This document shows, one piece after another, positions 1-8,949 of a stretch of DNA of 44,254 nucleotides. Location of the stretch: NCBI GenBank assembly GCA_947589705.1, contig CANQCO010000004.1, forward strand, positions 1 to 44,254, in the 5' to 3' direction. Below the pieces are notes generated by a model that saw only the letters and a program-made list of their open reading frames with translations, ran no database searches and was not told where the DNA came from. The stretch is from Candidatus Gastranaerophilales bacterium. GTDB lineage: Bacteria; Cyanobacteriota; Vampirovibrionia; Gastranaerophilales; Gastranaerophilaceae. A program made the position numbers and the translations under genes. Position 1 is the first letter of the stretch; each line of letters opens with the position of its first letter.

Positions 1-785
1 CCAGAAACTCTGATGCGGACGTAAATGTTGTTGCCTTGATTGGTGAACGTGGCAGAGAAGTAAAAGAATTTGTTGAAAATTCTCTTGGTGAAGAAGGAAT
101 GAAAAAGTCTGTTATTGTTTGTTCTACGGGCGACCAGCCACCTTTAATCAGACAAAAATGTCTTATGGCTGCTACTGCCGTTTGTGAATATTTCAGGGAT
201 TTAGGGAAAAAAGTATTTTTGATGACGGATACTGTTACCCGTTGTGCTATGGCAGGCAGAGAAGTAGGATTGTCTATCGGTGAACCGCCTACTATAAAAG
301 GCTATCCGCCTTCTATTTTTTCTTGGCTTCAAAGAGCTTTAGAAAGAAGCGGAAATAGTCCAAAAGGTTCAATTACGGCTCTTTATACCGTATTAATGGA
401 GGGGGATGATATTAATGATCCTGTTGTTGATACAGTTAGAGGTATTGTTGACGGGCATATTTTTCTTTCAAGAAAAATTGCGGAAATGAATCATTATCCT
501 GCTATTGATGTACTTGGAAGTATAAGTCGTTTGTTTACTGAAATTGTTACGGAAGAACATAAGCAGGCTGCAAATAAAATGCGTAAATTAATGTCTTTAT
601 ATCGTGAAAATAAGGATTTAATTGATGTTGGTATGTATAATGCAGGTTCTAATCCAAAACTTGATGTCGCAATTGAATTAATGCCTGATATTAATGCTTT
701 CTTACAGCAAAGAATATCTGACAGTGTTACTATGGATTCTACTATTTCAACACTCATTTCAATGATGAAAGATGTAGATATTTAG
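1..785 (+). CDS. fliI: Flagellar export ATPase FliI, C-terminal part (5' end outside window)
   Basis: This is the carboxy-terminal part of the ATPase that powers flagellar type III export, working with FliH and FliJ on the inner face of the membrane. The reading frame is open from base 3, so the gene enters from the left. About 260 codons are present out of the roughly 440 usual for the family. Visible family blocks are ALIGERGREVKEF, the Walker B-like FLMTDTVTRCAMAGREVG, IGEPPTIKGYPPSIF, GSITALYTVLMEGDD and HYPAIDVLGSISR. The stop codon overlaps that of the convergent aroE by 4 bases. A virulence-type SctN ATPase is the alternative. Flagellar genes at 30-32 kb favour FliI. Confidence 0.92.
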   Translation, partial: RNSDADVNVVALIGERGREVKEFVENSLGEEGMKKSVIVCSTGDQPPLIRQKCLMAATAVCEYFRDLGKKVFLMTDTVTRCAMAGREVGLSIGEPPTIKGYPPSIFSWLQRALERSGNSPKGSITALYTVLMEGDDINDPVVDTVRGIVDGHIFLSRKIAEMNHYPAIDVLGSISRLFTEIVTEEHKQAANKMRKLMSLYRENKDLIDVGMYNAGSNPKLDVAIELMPDINAFLQQRISDSVTMDSTISTLISMMKDVDI

Positions 786-1633
786 TCTATCATTGCTTCT
801 AATGCGGCTATTTTCATTTTTAAAACATCGGGCTTTTTGCCTGTCCATATTTCAAATGCTTTAGCCCCTTGATATATCAGCATATCAAGACCTTGAACAG
901 TATTTATTTCGTATTTTTTTGCTAATTTGATTAATTCTGTTTTTAAAGGATTATAAACAATATCGTATATATATGACTCTTTTTTCATAGTTTTGATAAT
1001 ATCTTCCGATATGGGAGTCACTCCCATTGCTTTACTTCTCATGCCTATAGGTGTAGTATTTACCAAAAGAGTATACTCTGATAAATTCTTGAGACTTTCT
1101 ATTTGTTTGCAGTTTATTTTAACATTAGAAAAATTTGGTCTTAGTGTTTCTGCCATTTCAGAAGCATTTATTATATTTCTTGCAAAGATGTCAATTTCTT
1201 TAACCTTCATAATGGATAGTCCGCACCCGACAGCTCTTGCCGCCCCACCATTACCCAGTATTGCGGCTTTGCTTCCTGAGAGTTTATCTTTTAATTCATC
1301 AGGCATTGCTTCAACGAATCCGTATACATCTGTATTATATCCGAACATTGATGTGTCTTTCATTATTTTAATAGTATTTGCACTGCCTGCGACATTTGCT
1401 ATATTATCCACACCTGAAAGAAATAATGTTATTGGTACTTTTAAAGGAATTGTTACATTAAATCCCTGAAATCCTTTCGACCTTAAATATTTAATTCTTG
1501 AAATTAATTCATCTTGTTGCGTTTCAAGTATTTCATAACATCCCTCTAAGCCTAATGATTTGAATGCTGCTTCATGAATTATTTTTGATAATGAATGAGA
1601 AAGAGGATATCCTATAAGCGCAAATTTATACAT
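782..1633 (-). CDS. aroE: Shikimate dehydrogenase (NADP+)
   Basis: This enzyme reduces 3-dehydroshikimate to shikimate in the cytosolic aromatic amino acid pathway. The 283-residue length is normal for AroE. The substrate-binding start GYPLSHSLSK is at residues 9-18, the catalytic lysine is K65 in NVTIPLK, and the catalytic aspartate is D102 in NTDVYGF. The Rossmann glycine loop is ILGNGGAARA near 125-134, followed by NTTPIGM and the C-terminal GLDMLIYQGAKAFEIW. It lies three bases downstream of topA, so it is probably co-transcribed from the dprA-topA side. Its ribosome binding site would sit in the end of topA. Its stop overlaps that of fliI on the other strand. Confidence 0.96.
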   Translation of the reverse strand: MYKFALIGYPLSHSLSKIIHEAAFKSLGLEGCYEILETQQDELISRIKYLRSKGFQGFNVTIPLKVPITLFLSGVDNIANVAGSANTIKIMKDTSMFGYNTDVYGFVEAMPDELKDKLSGSKAAILGNGGAARAVGCGLSIMKVKEIDIFARNIINASEMAETLRPNFSNVKINCKQIESLKNLSEYTLLVNTTPIGMRSKAMGVTPISEDIIKTMKKESYIYDIVYNPLKTELIKLAKKYEINTVQGLDMLIYQGAKAFEIWTGKKPDVLKMKIAALEAMID

Positions 1634-1636
1634 AAT

Positions 1637-3883
1637 TTATTCATCCATTTCTTTTGAAAATGTACATTTTTTATTACTGCAAATTAATTTTTTTTCTTTT
1701 TTTGTTATTTTTTTAACAAGTATATTTCCGCATTCTGGGCATTTCTCATTAACAGGTTCGTTCCAGGAAACGAAATCGCAATCGGGATATTTACTGCAAG
1801 CAAAAAATACCTTTCCATATTTAGATTTTTTAAATACAATTTCACCTTCACCGCACTTAGGACATTTTACGCCTGTAGTTTTTATTATGCGTTTTCTGTG
1901 TCTGCACTCAGGTGATGTGCACTCAAGATAAGGACCATAGGGTCCTGTTTTTTGAACCATAGGACTTGAGCATTTTTCGCATTTCTCGTCGGTTTCTTTG
2001 TTCTGTTCAACAATTTGCCCATCGGAATTTAATGGAAGCATTGTTTTACATTCGGGATATCTGCTGCAGCCTAAAAATTGGGTTCCGAATCTGCTTGTTC
2101 TTACTACCATTTTACTTCCGCAGTTAGGACATAATGTATCAGACTCTATCAAAACTTTTTGCATATTCTTTTTTGCTTCAGTAACGGTTTCTATAAATGG
2201 AGTATAAAAATCTTTAATGACTTCATTCCATTTGAGTTTATCTTCAGCTATATCATCCAGTTTTGATTCCATATTTGCTGTAAATTCATAGTTCATAATA
2301 TCTTTAAAATAATCAACAAGCTGTTTGCATAATGTCATGCCTAAAGCAGTCGGAGCTAAAGCTTTATCAATTTTTTCAACATAATTTTTCTGCTGAATTT
2401 TAGAAATAATAGGCGCATAGGTACTTGGTCTTCCTATGCCGTGTTCTTCTAATGCCTTAACAAGTGATGCTTCCGTAAACCTTGGCGGTGGACTTGTAAA
2501 GTGCTGTTTGGGCATAACTTCACTCAATTTTAGCTCATCCCCTTCTTTCAAATCAGGTATTTTTGATGATGCTTCTTTGTCCTCATCATCATTATATACT
2601 TTTAAATATCCGTCAAAGGTAATTTTACTAACACCTGCTTTAAATAAACAATCACCCGCTTCGATATCTACCGTTGTATTTTTTACCTGAGCATTTTCCA
2701 TTTGGGATGATACAAATTTTGTCCATATTAACTTATACAGTTGGTACTGTTCATTTGTTAAATACTGTTTTATACTGTCGGGAGTTTTATCTATATATGA
2801 TGGTCTTATAGCTTCATGTGCATCTTGTACGTTTTTTGATTTTTTTACATAGTTATTTGCTGTTTTAGGGTAATATTTTTCGCCGTAGTTCTCAGTAATA
2901 AAATCTTTAGCGGCAGCTTGAGCATCATCAGAAATTCTCACCGAATCGGTTCTCATATATGTAATTAACCCTACGGGACCGTCTGAACCTATATCTATTC
3001 CTTCATACAGTTTTTGAGCTATCTGCATTGTTTTTGATACACCGTATCCGAGTTTTGTGCTTGCTTCTCTTTGAAGGGTTGATGTTATAAAAGGTGCCGT
3101 GGGTTTCCTTTGGGTATTTCTTGTTGATATTTTTGAGACATTATATGTCCTTTTTTTATCTTTTAAATATTCAACAATCTTATTTGCTTCTTCTTCATTT
3201 TTAATATCAATTTTAGCGTTTTTGTATTTAGAAAGTTCTGCTGTAAATTTTGATTTGTTTTTTAATAAATCTATAGAAACGCTCCAATATTCAACGGGAT
3301 TGAAAGCTTTTATTTCATCTTCTCTTTCGCATATCATTTTAAGTGCAACACTTTGAACTCTTCCTGCTGAAAGATGATAATTTCTCATTTTTTCCCATAG
3401 AACGGGACTTATTTTATACCCTACCAGTCGATCTAAAATCTGTCTTGTCTGCTGCGCTTTTACTCTTTTCATATCAATTTGTCTTGAGTGTTCAACGGCA
3501 TATGTAACAGCCTTTGGCGTAATTTCGTTAAATTCTATTCTATATACTTTACTGTCATCAACCTCAATAACCTGCCTTACATGCCAGGCTATTGCTTCTC
3601 CTTCTCGGTCAGGGTCGGATGCAAGATATACTTTATCCGCCTTTTTTGCCATATCATTCAATTTTTTTACAACAGCTTTTTTCTCGGGTATTATCTCAAA
3701 TGTTGGGGTAAAATCATTTTTAACGTCAAATCCCAATACTTTTGGCGGAAAATCTCTTATATGCCCGTAGCTTGCTTCTATATCATAAGAACTCCCTAGA
3801 ATCTTTTTTATTGTTTTAGACTTTGCAGGTGATTCTACTATAACTAATATGTGTTCTTTTTTCTTTTCTGTTTTTTGGGGCAT
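1637..3883 (-). CDS. topA: DNA topoisomerase I (type IA)
   Basis: This enzyme relaxes negative supercoils by single-strand passage. The 748-residue protein opens with the Toprim domain (VIVESPAKSKTIKKILG, then YLASDPDREGEAIAWH). The catalytic tyrosine is Y309 in GLITYMRTDS. SAGRVQSVAL and GIGRPSTYAPII are further type IA hallmarks. From residue 585 to the end there are four successive zinc ribbons, each with a CPxCG-like and a C-x(4-5)-C half (for example CPNCG and CSRYPEC), a usual DNA-binding tail. It sits one base after the dprA stop and three bases before aroE, which suggests one transcript. Confidence 0.97.
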   Translation of the reverse strand: MPQKTEKKKEHILVIVESPAKSKTIKKILGSSYDIEASYGHIRDFPPKVLGFDVKNDFTPTFEIIPEKKAVVKKLNDMAKKADKVYLASDPDREGEAIAWHVRQVIEVDDSKVYRIEFNEITPKAVTYAVEHSRQIDMKRVKAQQTRQILDRLVGYKISPVLWEKMRNYHLSAGRVQSVALKMICEREDEIKAFNPVEYWSVSIDLLKNKSKFTAELSKYKNAKIDIKNEEEANKIVEYLKDKKRTYNVSKISTRNTQRKPTAPFITSTLQREASTKLGYGVSKTMQIAQKLYEGIDIGSDGPVGLITYMRTDSVRISDDAQAAAKDFITENYGEKYYPKTANNYVKKSKNVQDAHEAIRPSYIDKTPDSIKQYLTNEQYQLYKLIWTKFVSSQMENAQVKNTTVDIEAGDCLFKAGVSKITFDGYLKVYNDDEDKEASSKIPDLKEGDELKLSEVMPKQHFTSPPPRFTEASLVKALEEHGIGRPSTYAPIISKIQQKNYVEKIDKALAPTALGMTLCKQLVDYFKDIMNYEFTANMESKLDDIAEDKLKWNEVIKDFYTPFIETVTEAKKNMQKVLIESDTLCPNCGSKMVVRTSRFGTQFLGCSRYPECKTMLPLNSDGQIVEQNKETDEKCEKCSSPMVQKTGPYGPYLECTSPECRHRKRIIKTTGVKCPKCGEGEIVFKKSKYGKVFFACSKYPDCDFVSWNEPVNEKCPECGNILVKKITKKEKKLICSNKKCTFSKEMDE

Positions 3884-3884
3884 G

Positions 3885-4991
3885 TTACTCTACCAATATA
3901 TATCTTTCTCCTCTGTCCTGAGAAATTAATCCGTTCAATTCTAACTTTGTTAATATTACCATTAAATCATTAATATTCAAGTTGGTTTTTATAATTAATT
4001 CGTCAACGGTTAAGGAATCCTTTTGTATACATTCATAAACCAGTTTCTCATCTTTTGTTAATTGATTATTGTTTTCTGATTTTGCGCTAATAGTTTCCGT
4101 CTTTTTTATTTCCCAGTTCATAACGTCTAAAATATCCTGTGAACATGTAACTATAGAAGCTCCTTCTTTTATTAATTTATAAATGCCCTGTGTATTGGGA
4201 TTGGAAATTAACCCCGGCATGCACATAAGTTCTCTGCCTTGTTCCAATGCTAGTTTCCCTGTTATCATAGCTCCTGATTTTAATCCTGCTTCTGCTACTA
4301 AAATCCCTTTAGAAAGCCCTGAAACAATTCTGTTTCTGACGGGGAAATGCCAGCTTATTGCATCAATATCAGGCCAATATTCACTAATTACTGCACCATA
4401 TCCTTCTTTTATAATTTTATTAAACAGTTTAATATTCGATTTAGGATATAATTTATCAAATCCTCCGCCTATTACAGCTATTGTTTTCATATTATTTTCT
4501 ACCGCGCAGGTATGAGCTGTTGTATCGATACCTTCAGCAAGTCCTGATACTATACAAATATCTGTATTTGAAAAATCGGAAAGTATTGAGCGCAATGTAT
4601 TTTTTGCATTTTCGCTTGCTTTTCTTGACCCTACTACTGCTATTGTCCGTTCCATATTGCATAAATTTAAATCTCCGAGGACAAAAAGTCCTATAGGCGG
4701 ATTGTCTATTTGTTTCAATAAATAAGGATAATCCCTGCTTTCAGGATTAATAAATGTTATACCTTGCTTATTTAAATAATCCATACATTCATCAGGATTT
4801 ATGGACTTCTTTTCATTTAAAAAAGCATTTACACTTTTTTCTAACAGTCCTTCTATTTTATTCAAATCATAAAACTCTGCATTCCAAGCTGCTTCTATGG
4901 AACCAAAATATTCATATAATTTATTAACAAAAGCTGATGAAGTTTTTGTTAATTTTGCAAATGCACACCAATATTTATCATTACTATTCAT
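3885..4991 (-). CDS. dprA: DNA-processing protein DprA (Smf)
   Basis: DprA binds incoming single-stranded DNA and loads RecA during natural transformation. The protein has a helix-hairpin-helix-like N-terminal part, then the Rossmann-like core with AVVGSRKAS (near residue 120), CIVSGLAEGIDTTAH, TIAVIGGGFDKLYP and FPVRNRIVSGLS. A winged-helix (DML1-like) tail follows at about residues 310-368. I take the ATG at 4991 as the start. A TTG two codons earlier (4997) is also possible, and neither has a clear Shine-Dalgarno sequence. It is the first gene of a dprA-topA-aroE run, an arrangement also common elsewhere for dprA-topA. No other competence genes are in the window. Confidence 0.94.
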   Translation of the reverse strand: MNSNDKYWCAFAKLTKTSSAFVNKLYEYFGSIEAAWNAEFYDLNKIEGLLEKSVNAFLNEKKSINPDECMDYLNKQGITFINPESRDYPYLLKQIDNPPIGLFVLGDLNLCNMERTIAVVGSRKASENAKNTLRSILSDFSNTDICIVSGLAEGIDTTAHTCAVENNMKTIAVIGGGFDKLYPKSNIKLFNKIIKEGYGAVISEYWPDIDAISWHFPVRNRIVSGLSKGILVAEAGLKSGAMITGKLALEQGRELMCMPGLISNPNTQGIYKLIKEGASIVTCSQDILDVMNWEIKKTETISAKSENNNQLTKDEKLVYECIQKDSLTVDELIIKTNLNINDLMVILTKLELNGLISQDRGERYILVE

Positions 4992-5040
4992 AAACAATAA
5001 ATATCATATAAAAAAAGCTGAGTCCAACTCTTAATGAAAA

Positions 5041-5277
5041 TTAAACATCAATAAAACCTGATTTAATAAGAGATTCATATTGCTTTTTATAATAAGCAGC
5101 TAACTGACATGCCAAATCATATTTTTGTTCAATAATAGCAGTATTATCAGGGGTATATGTATCATCAAGCAAAATAATATTTTGTTTATCAAGATTATTT
5201 TCTCTTTCAAAACTTACAGGCTTTATAGGTTGGCAGTTTAAAGTAGAATTTGCAGAACTTAAAGCTTGTATTTGCAT
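5041..5277 (-). CDS. Small protein of unknown function
   Basis: This is a 78-residue protein I do not recognise. It has no signal peptide or membrane helix. The first 25 residues are polar and end in the short motif PIKPVSFERE. The C-terminal third is probably helical (EQKYDLACQLAAYYKKQYESL). A good Shine-Dalgarno sequence (AAGGGG) precedes the ATG. It lies after the M49-like peptidase gene on the same strand with a 65-base gap. The N-terminal pattern (M-x-I start, polar stretch, then P-x-S-F) resembles that of two other proteins in this window, at 32367 and 35279. Confidence 0.6.
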   Translation of the reverse strand: MQIQALSSANSTLNCQPIKPVSFERENNLDKQNIILLDDTYTPDNTAIIEQKYDLACQLAAYYKKQYESLIKSGFIDV

Positions 5278-5342
5278 GATTTACCCCTTCACATAACTAT
5301 CCATACATTAATCCTACCACAGTTATTTTAGAATTTCAACTG

Positions 5343-7085
5343 CTAAACAGAACTATTTTTACATAAAAAATCTGCTAACGGAGTTACTATCATGCCATTT
5401 AAAGATTTATCTGTTTCTCTAAGTTTTTTTGAAACTCTGTCTATATCATCCGTCCATTTAAAATAGTCATTTATAAATTTTTCTCCGCTGTTAAAATTTT
5501 GAGAAAGCTGGACTTTAATTATTTCAGAAAGCATTTTGTTAGCAGTTGAAACCATTTTATCTGTATTAATGTTTATAATTCCGTCTTTGTCTACTAATAT
5601 AGCACCTTCTTTTATAAAATAATATGCCTGCATGACTGTTCTTACACGGTGGGCTTGCGATAGTTCCGGTTTAGCTTTTAAAAAGCAGTCAGCACCAAAA
5701 GTTACAAGTATTTGTTTTTTTTCTTCTTCAGTATATACACCTGCATTAACAAGACAGTCAAGAAGAGCCAAAGAACCCATATCCGCTTTATTTTCTTCAA
5801 TAATATTCTTATATTTTCCCAATGCTTCCGTACCTGATTTTGGTCCTAGTGAGTGAACATTTTCATGTCCTATTGTAAACCAATGGTCTGCTTCAGGATT
5901 ATACCATTTATGCAGTTCGGGATTTAATGTCGCATTTAATCTCTTTTTCCTTCTTTCAAGTGCTTCAGGTGAATTACTTGTTCTTATTTGTCTGTGATAT
6001 ACATTCCTTCTTCCGCCGCCTATTGTAAGTGACAACTTATCATTATTTGGAAGATTTTGGGCTATTGTAATACCACCTCTGTAGGCGCCTTCATCCCCTC
6101 TTAAAGATACTATATCAACATCAACCATTGTTTGAAGATTATCATCATCGGATGATATATTTTGTTCATATTCTTCTTTATACGGCATATTTTCAGCCAT
6201 TAAAGGAAGATAATTTTTTATTTTAAGTATATCTTGAGTTCCTTTTTCGTTTACTATACCTACTCTTGTACCTATTGAGTCTTTTGATATCGGATTTATT
6301 CCGTTTTTATCAAGCAGTTCTTTTAATTCTTCATCCTCTATAACAGTTCCTGTTAGTAAATCAGCATATTGTTCTCTTGATATTGTAAATTCCAAAGGAG
6401 TATCTTGAAGTGATGCCCATTTTTTGTCCGCTTTAGCGTCTAACATAGGGTCATTTCCCCTTAATGCTTTTACTTGAAGTAAAAGATATTCATTAAAATC
6501 TTTGTTTGTTGAAACTATTGCAGCTTTTTCAAGTTCATCTGCTATATTATTAAATTCTTCTTTAAACTCAACTGTATAATCAACGGCTTTTAAATATTTG
6601 CCGTCTCTTTTTACTATAGTTCTTTGATTTAATATATTTTTTACTTCTTCTGTTTTTCCCTCTTTTAACATACATTTAAGAATTGAATGCAGTTCTTCTT
6701 TAGTAATATCTGAAGGATAGAATGCTTTTCCTTCCTTTTCAACAGCGTTTTTCAAGAGAATTACTTTATTTGATTCAGAATCAATTCCTATTATTCCAAG
6801 TTGTGCGCAGAATAATATTTTTGTAAGTTCTGCTTCTTTATTGCCGTTTTCCGTTTCTTTCTCTAAATATTTTAGAAAAGGAATATTTAATTCATTATCC
6901 TGCTTCATATATATTAAATTTGCATACTCCGCAGCTTTAACAAGATGCTGCAATGCCTTTTTATCGCCATCTGGTAAATTATTATATTCTATTGCATCCT
7001 TATCAAGAAGCGGTTTTCTTATTAAATAATCTTTATCTGTTCTTTTTTCAAGTTCTTCAAGTGGCAAATTTAGTTCAAATTCCAT
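5343..7085 (-). CDS. Zinc metallopeptidase related to dipeptidyl peptidase III (M49-like)
   Basis: This 580-residue protein has no signal peptide, so it is probably cytosolic. The zinc site reads HENVHSLGP at residues 407-415, with H407 and H411 as ligands and E408 as catalytic base. EENKAD follows at 430-435, where E431 matches the third zinc ligand of the M49 EECRAE motif. The M49 family itself has HExxGH; this shorter HExxH-x-LGP form is known from bacterial DPP III relatives. The N-terminal 350 residues are acidic and helical and contain two IS.. REQYADLL-type stretches without a recognised domain. The ATG has a TGGAGA ribosome site. The gene follows a membrane protein by 12 bases and is likely in an operon with it. 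Substrate is unknown. Confidence 0.68.
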   Translation of the reverse strand: MEFELNLPLEELEKRTDKDYLIRKPLLDKDAIEYNNLPDGDKKALQHLVKAAEYANLIYMKQDNELNIPFLKYLEKETENGNKEAELTKILFCAQLGIIGIDSESNKVILLKNAVEKEGKAFYPSDITKEELHSILKCMLKEGKTEEVKNILNQRTIVKRDGKYLKAVDYTVEFKEEFNNIADELEKAAIVSTNKDFNEYLLLQVKALRGNDPMLDAKADKKWASLQDTPLEFTISREQYADLLTGTVIEDEELKELLDKNGINPISKDSIGTRVGIVNEKGTQDILKIKNYLPLMAENMPYKEEYEQNISSDDDNLQTMVDVDIVSLRGDEGAYRGGITIAQNLPNNDKLSLTIGGGRRNVYHRQIRTSNSPEALERRKKRLNATLNPELHKWYNPEADHWFTIGHENVHSLGPKSGTEALGKYKNIIEENKADMGSLALLDCLVNAGVYTEEEKKQILVTFGADCFLKAKPELSQAHRVRTVMQAYYFIKEGAILVDKDGIININTDKMVSTANKMLSEIIKVQLSQNFNSGEKFINDYFKWTDDIDRVSKKLRETDKSLNGMIVTPLADFLCKNSSV

Positions 7086-7097
7086 ATTAATTCTCCA

Positions 7098-8864
7098 TTA
7101 ATAACTCAATAGTACGGTATCAGGAACTTCATAATAATAGCAAGAATGGCATTGGGCTTTTGCATAAGGGGAACCATCTATACCTTTAAATCTGGATTTA
7201 TAATTTGCTATTATTTTTGAAGGGAAATCCGGTTCTGTTATACAAAATGCGTAGGCATTATCCTGTTCTTTTGAATCAAGAACTTTTATTTTCATAAATC
7301 TTGTATCTTTATAAAATACCAGTACAGGTTTTCTTTCTTTTGTGGTCTTATCTGTAATTTTATTATTTGTCCAATATTTTTCACCTGTTTTCTTTATGTT
7401 TAGTGTTTTTAAAATACCGTTTAATTCGGGTATATTAGGTAATCTGCCCCCTTTTTTTGTACAATAAGAAGCTGCTTCATTTTTTGATTTCATAATGGCA
7501 TTTGGTTCTAATAATATTATAAATGGTGAACAGAAACTTTGTTTCCATATTTGCGCTTCATTTTCTATACTTAAGTTACCGTAATCCATGAACGGATAAT
7601 AACACAATCTTATATATTTTTTACTGGCAGATGGTGTTATTCTCATTGAAAGAGTTTGGTCATTTGTTTCATATTTTGAGTTTATTTTTAATTTCGGATT
7701 ATAGTCATAACCTTTTTTAATTAAGTTTATCATTATATCAGAAGATACTTCTTTAACCGAGAAATTTACAAATTTCTTTTCAGTATCAGGGCTATAGACA
7801 ATAATATCATCATTCGTTTTTACTTCTGTTTTTTGATAATTTTGATCCAAAGTCATAGTATTTTCTTCGGGAGTATCAAAATTCCTGTAAAAATGATTTC
7901 TCTTAAATATGTTATTGTTATCATCTTTATTTGCTACGCAATGCAGTGTTGGAGAAATATTTTGATTATATTTAACTACATTATAGGACATATTTTTAAA
8001 ATGTATAAGGACAGGGACGGAGCCATCTTTATTACTTGTCCAATAATAATCTTCTCCAAATATATTAAATTTATTGAAGGCAATATTGTACATTTCAAGA
8101 TAATTAGGTACTCTTGCACCTATAGATTTACAGAATTTTTCAGCCTCTTCATAGCTGTTATATTTGAATGATTCTGAAGTATATGCAAATGGCACTACAA
8201 CTTTTGCATAGGAAAGTTTTTTCTTTCCGTATTCACTTATATTTTTTATTTTTAGATATTGATTAGAATACCGAAAAGGCATTTTTACTATTTTATATTT
8301 ATCTTGTTTGTCTATGTTTATTGCTTTTACCGAGTATGAAATAAGTTTAAATCCTGACATAATTAGAAATATAATAAAAAATACAATTAAATATTCCATA
8401 CTTTGAGAATCTTGCTTGTTTGATGAAATTCCGGGCAGTATAAATGCCGGAAATATAAAACAAATATATGCTAATATCAATATGGATGGTAACAATAATG
8501 ATAAGATATTTAAAAAGTATGTAAATATAAATGCTAGGTTTAAAGCTTCACTATTTATAGTATAAAGGCTTACTATACTATATACGAATATTAAAAATAT
8601 GCAGAACATAAATGTAGTTATATTTAGAGGATAGTTTATATATAAAGCTTCTCTTTTCATTTCATTTATATTCTTTTTTGATTTTTTTATAATTAAGAAT
8701 CCATGAAGAAAAAATAAACAAATATTTAAGAAAATACTTATTAAAACAAAATTAATTTTATTACTTCCGCAGAAAATAAAGGCAGGCAAATTTGAAAGTA
8801 TTACTAATGACCCTATTATTATGTTAATATTTTTTAAAATGTTTAAAGATTTTTCCTGTTTCAT
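7098..8864 (-). CDS. Membrane protein with two DUF1566-like (lectin-fold) modules
   Basis: Numbered from a TTG at 8873, this protein has about five hydrophobic helices within residues 15-180, then a large domain outside the membrane. Two related modules follow. Module 1 (about 225-315) carries EEAEKFCKSIGARVPNYLEM then DYYWTSNK. Module 2 (about 450-545) carries NEAASYCTKKGGRLPNIPEL then EKYWTNNK. This A-x(2)-(F/Y)C-x(4)-G-R-(L/V)P-N ... YWT pattern is typical of DUF1566/FGE-like folds. The C-terminus has a CHSC pair. I prefer the ATG at 8864, preceded by TTGGAA, over the in-frame TTG at 8873. It heads the minus-strand trio with the M49-like peptidase. Function is unknown, possibly surface recognition. 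Confidence 0.62.
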   Translation of the reverse strand: MKQEKSLNILKNINIIIGSLVILSNLPAFIFCGSNKINFVLISIFLNICLFFLHGFLIIKKSKKNINEMKREALYINYPLNITTFMFCIFLIFVYSIVSLYTINSEALNLAFIFTYFLNILSLLLPSILILAYICFIFPAFILPGISSNKQDSQSMEYLIVFFIIFLIMSGFKLISYSVKAINIDKQDKYKIVKMPFRYSNQYLKIKNISEYGKKKLSYAKVVVPFAYTSESFKYNSYEEAEKFCKSIGARVPNYLEMYNIAFNKFNIFGEDYYWTSNKDGSVPVLIHFKNMSYNVVKYNQNISPTLHCVANKDDNNNIFKRNHFYRNFDTPEENTMTLDQNYQKTEVKTNDDIIVYSPDTEKKFVNFSVKEVSSDIMINLIKKGYDYNPKLKINSKYETNDQTLSMRITPSASKKYIRLCYYPFMDYGNLSIENEAQIWKQSFCSPFIILLEPNAIMKSKNEAASYCTKKGGRLPNIPELNGILKTLNIKKTGEKYWTNNKITDKTTKERKPVLVFYKDTRFMKIKVLDSKEQDNAYAFCITEPDFPSKIIANYKSRFKGIDGSPYAKAQCHSCYYYEVPDTVLLSY

Positions 8865-8894
8865 AATTTCCAATATTTATAATTTACAATAAAA

Positions 8895-8923
8895 TTCACA
8901 GTTAATTTATTATAGTGTATAAT
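8895..8923 (+). promoter_or_regulatory. Sigma-70 type promoter of kdsD-kdsC
   Basis: TTCACA (8895-8900, five of six consensus bases) and TATAAT (8918-8923, perfect) are separated by 17 bases. Transcription should begin near 8930, leaving a short leader with an AGAAGG ribosome site just before the GTG start of kdsD at 8950. The divergent membrane-protein gene begins only 30 bases away, so control regions overlap. Confidence 0.72.
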
Positions 8924-8949
8924 TAATTATAAACGATAGAAGGTAAAAA

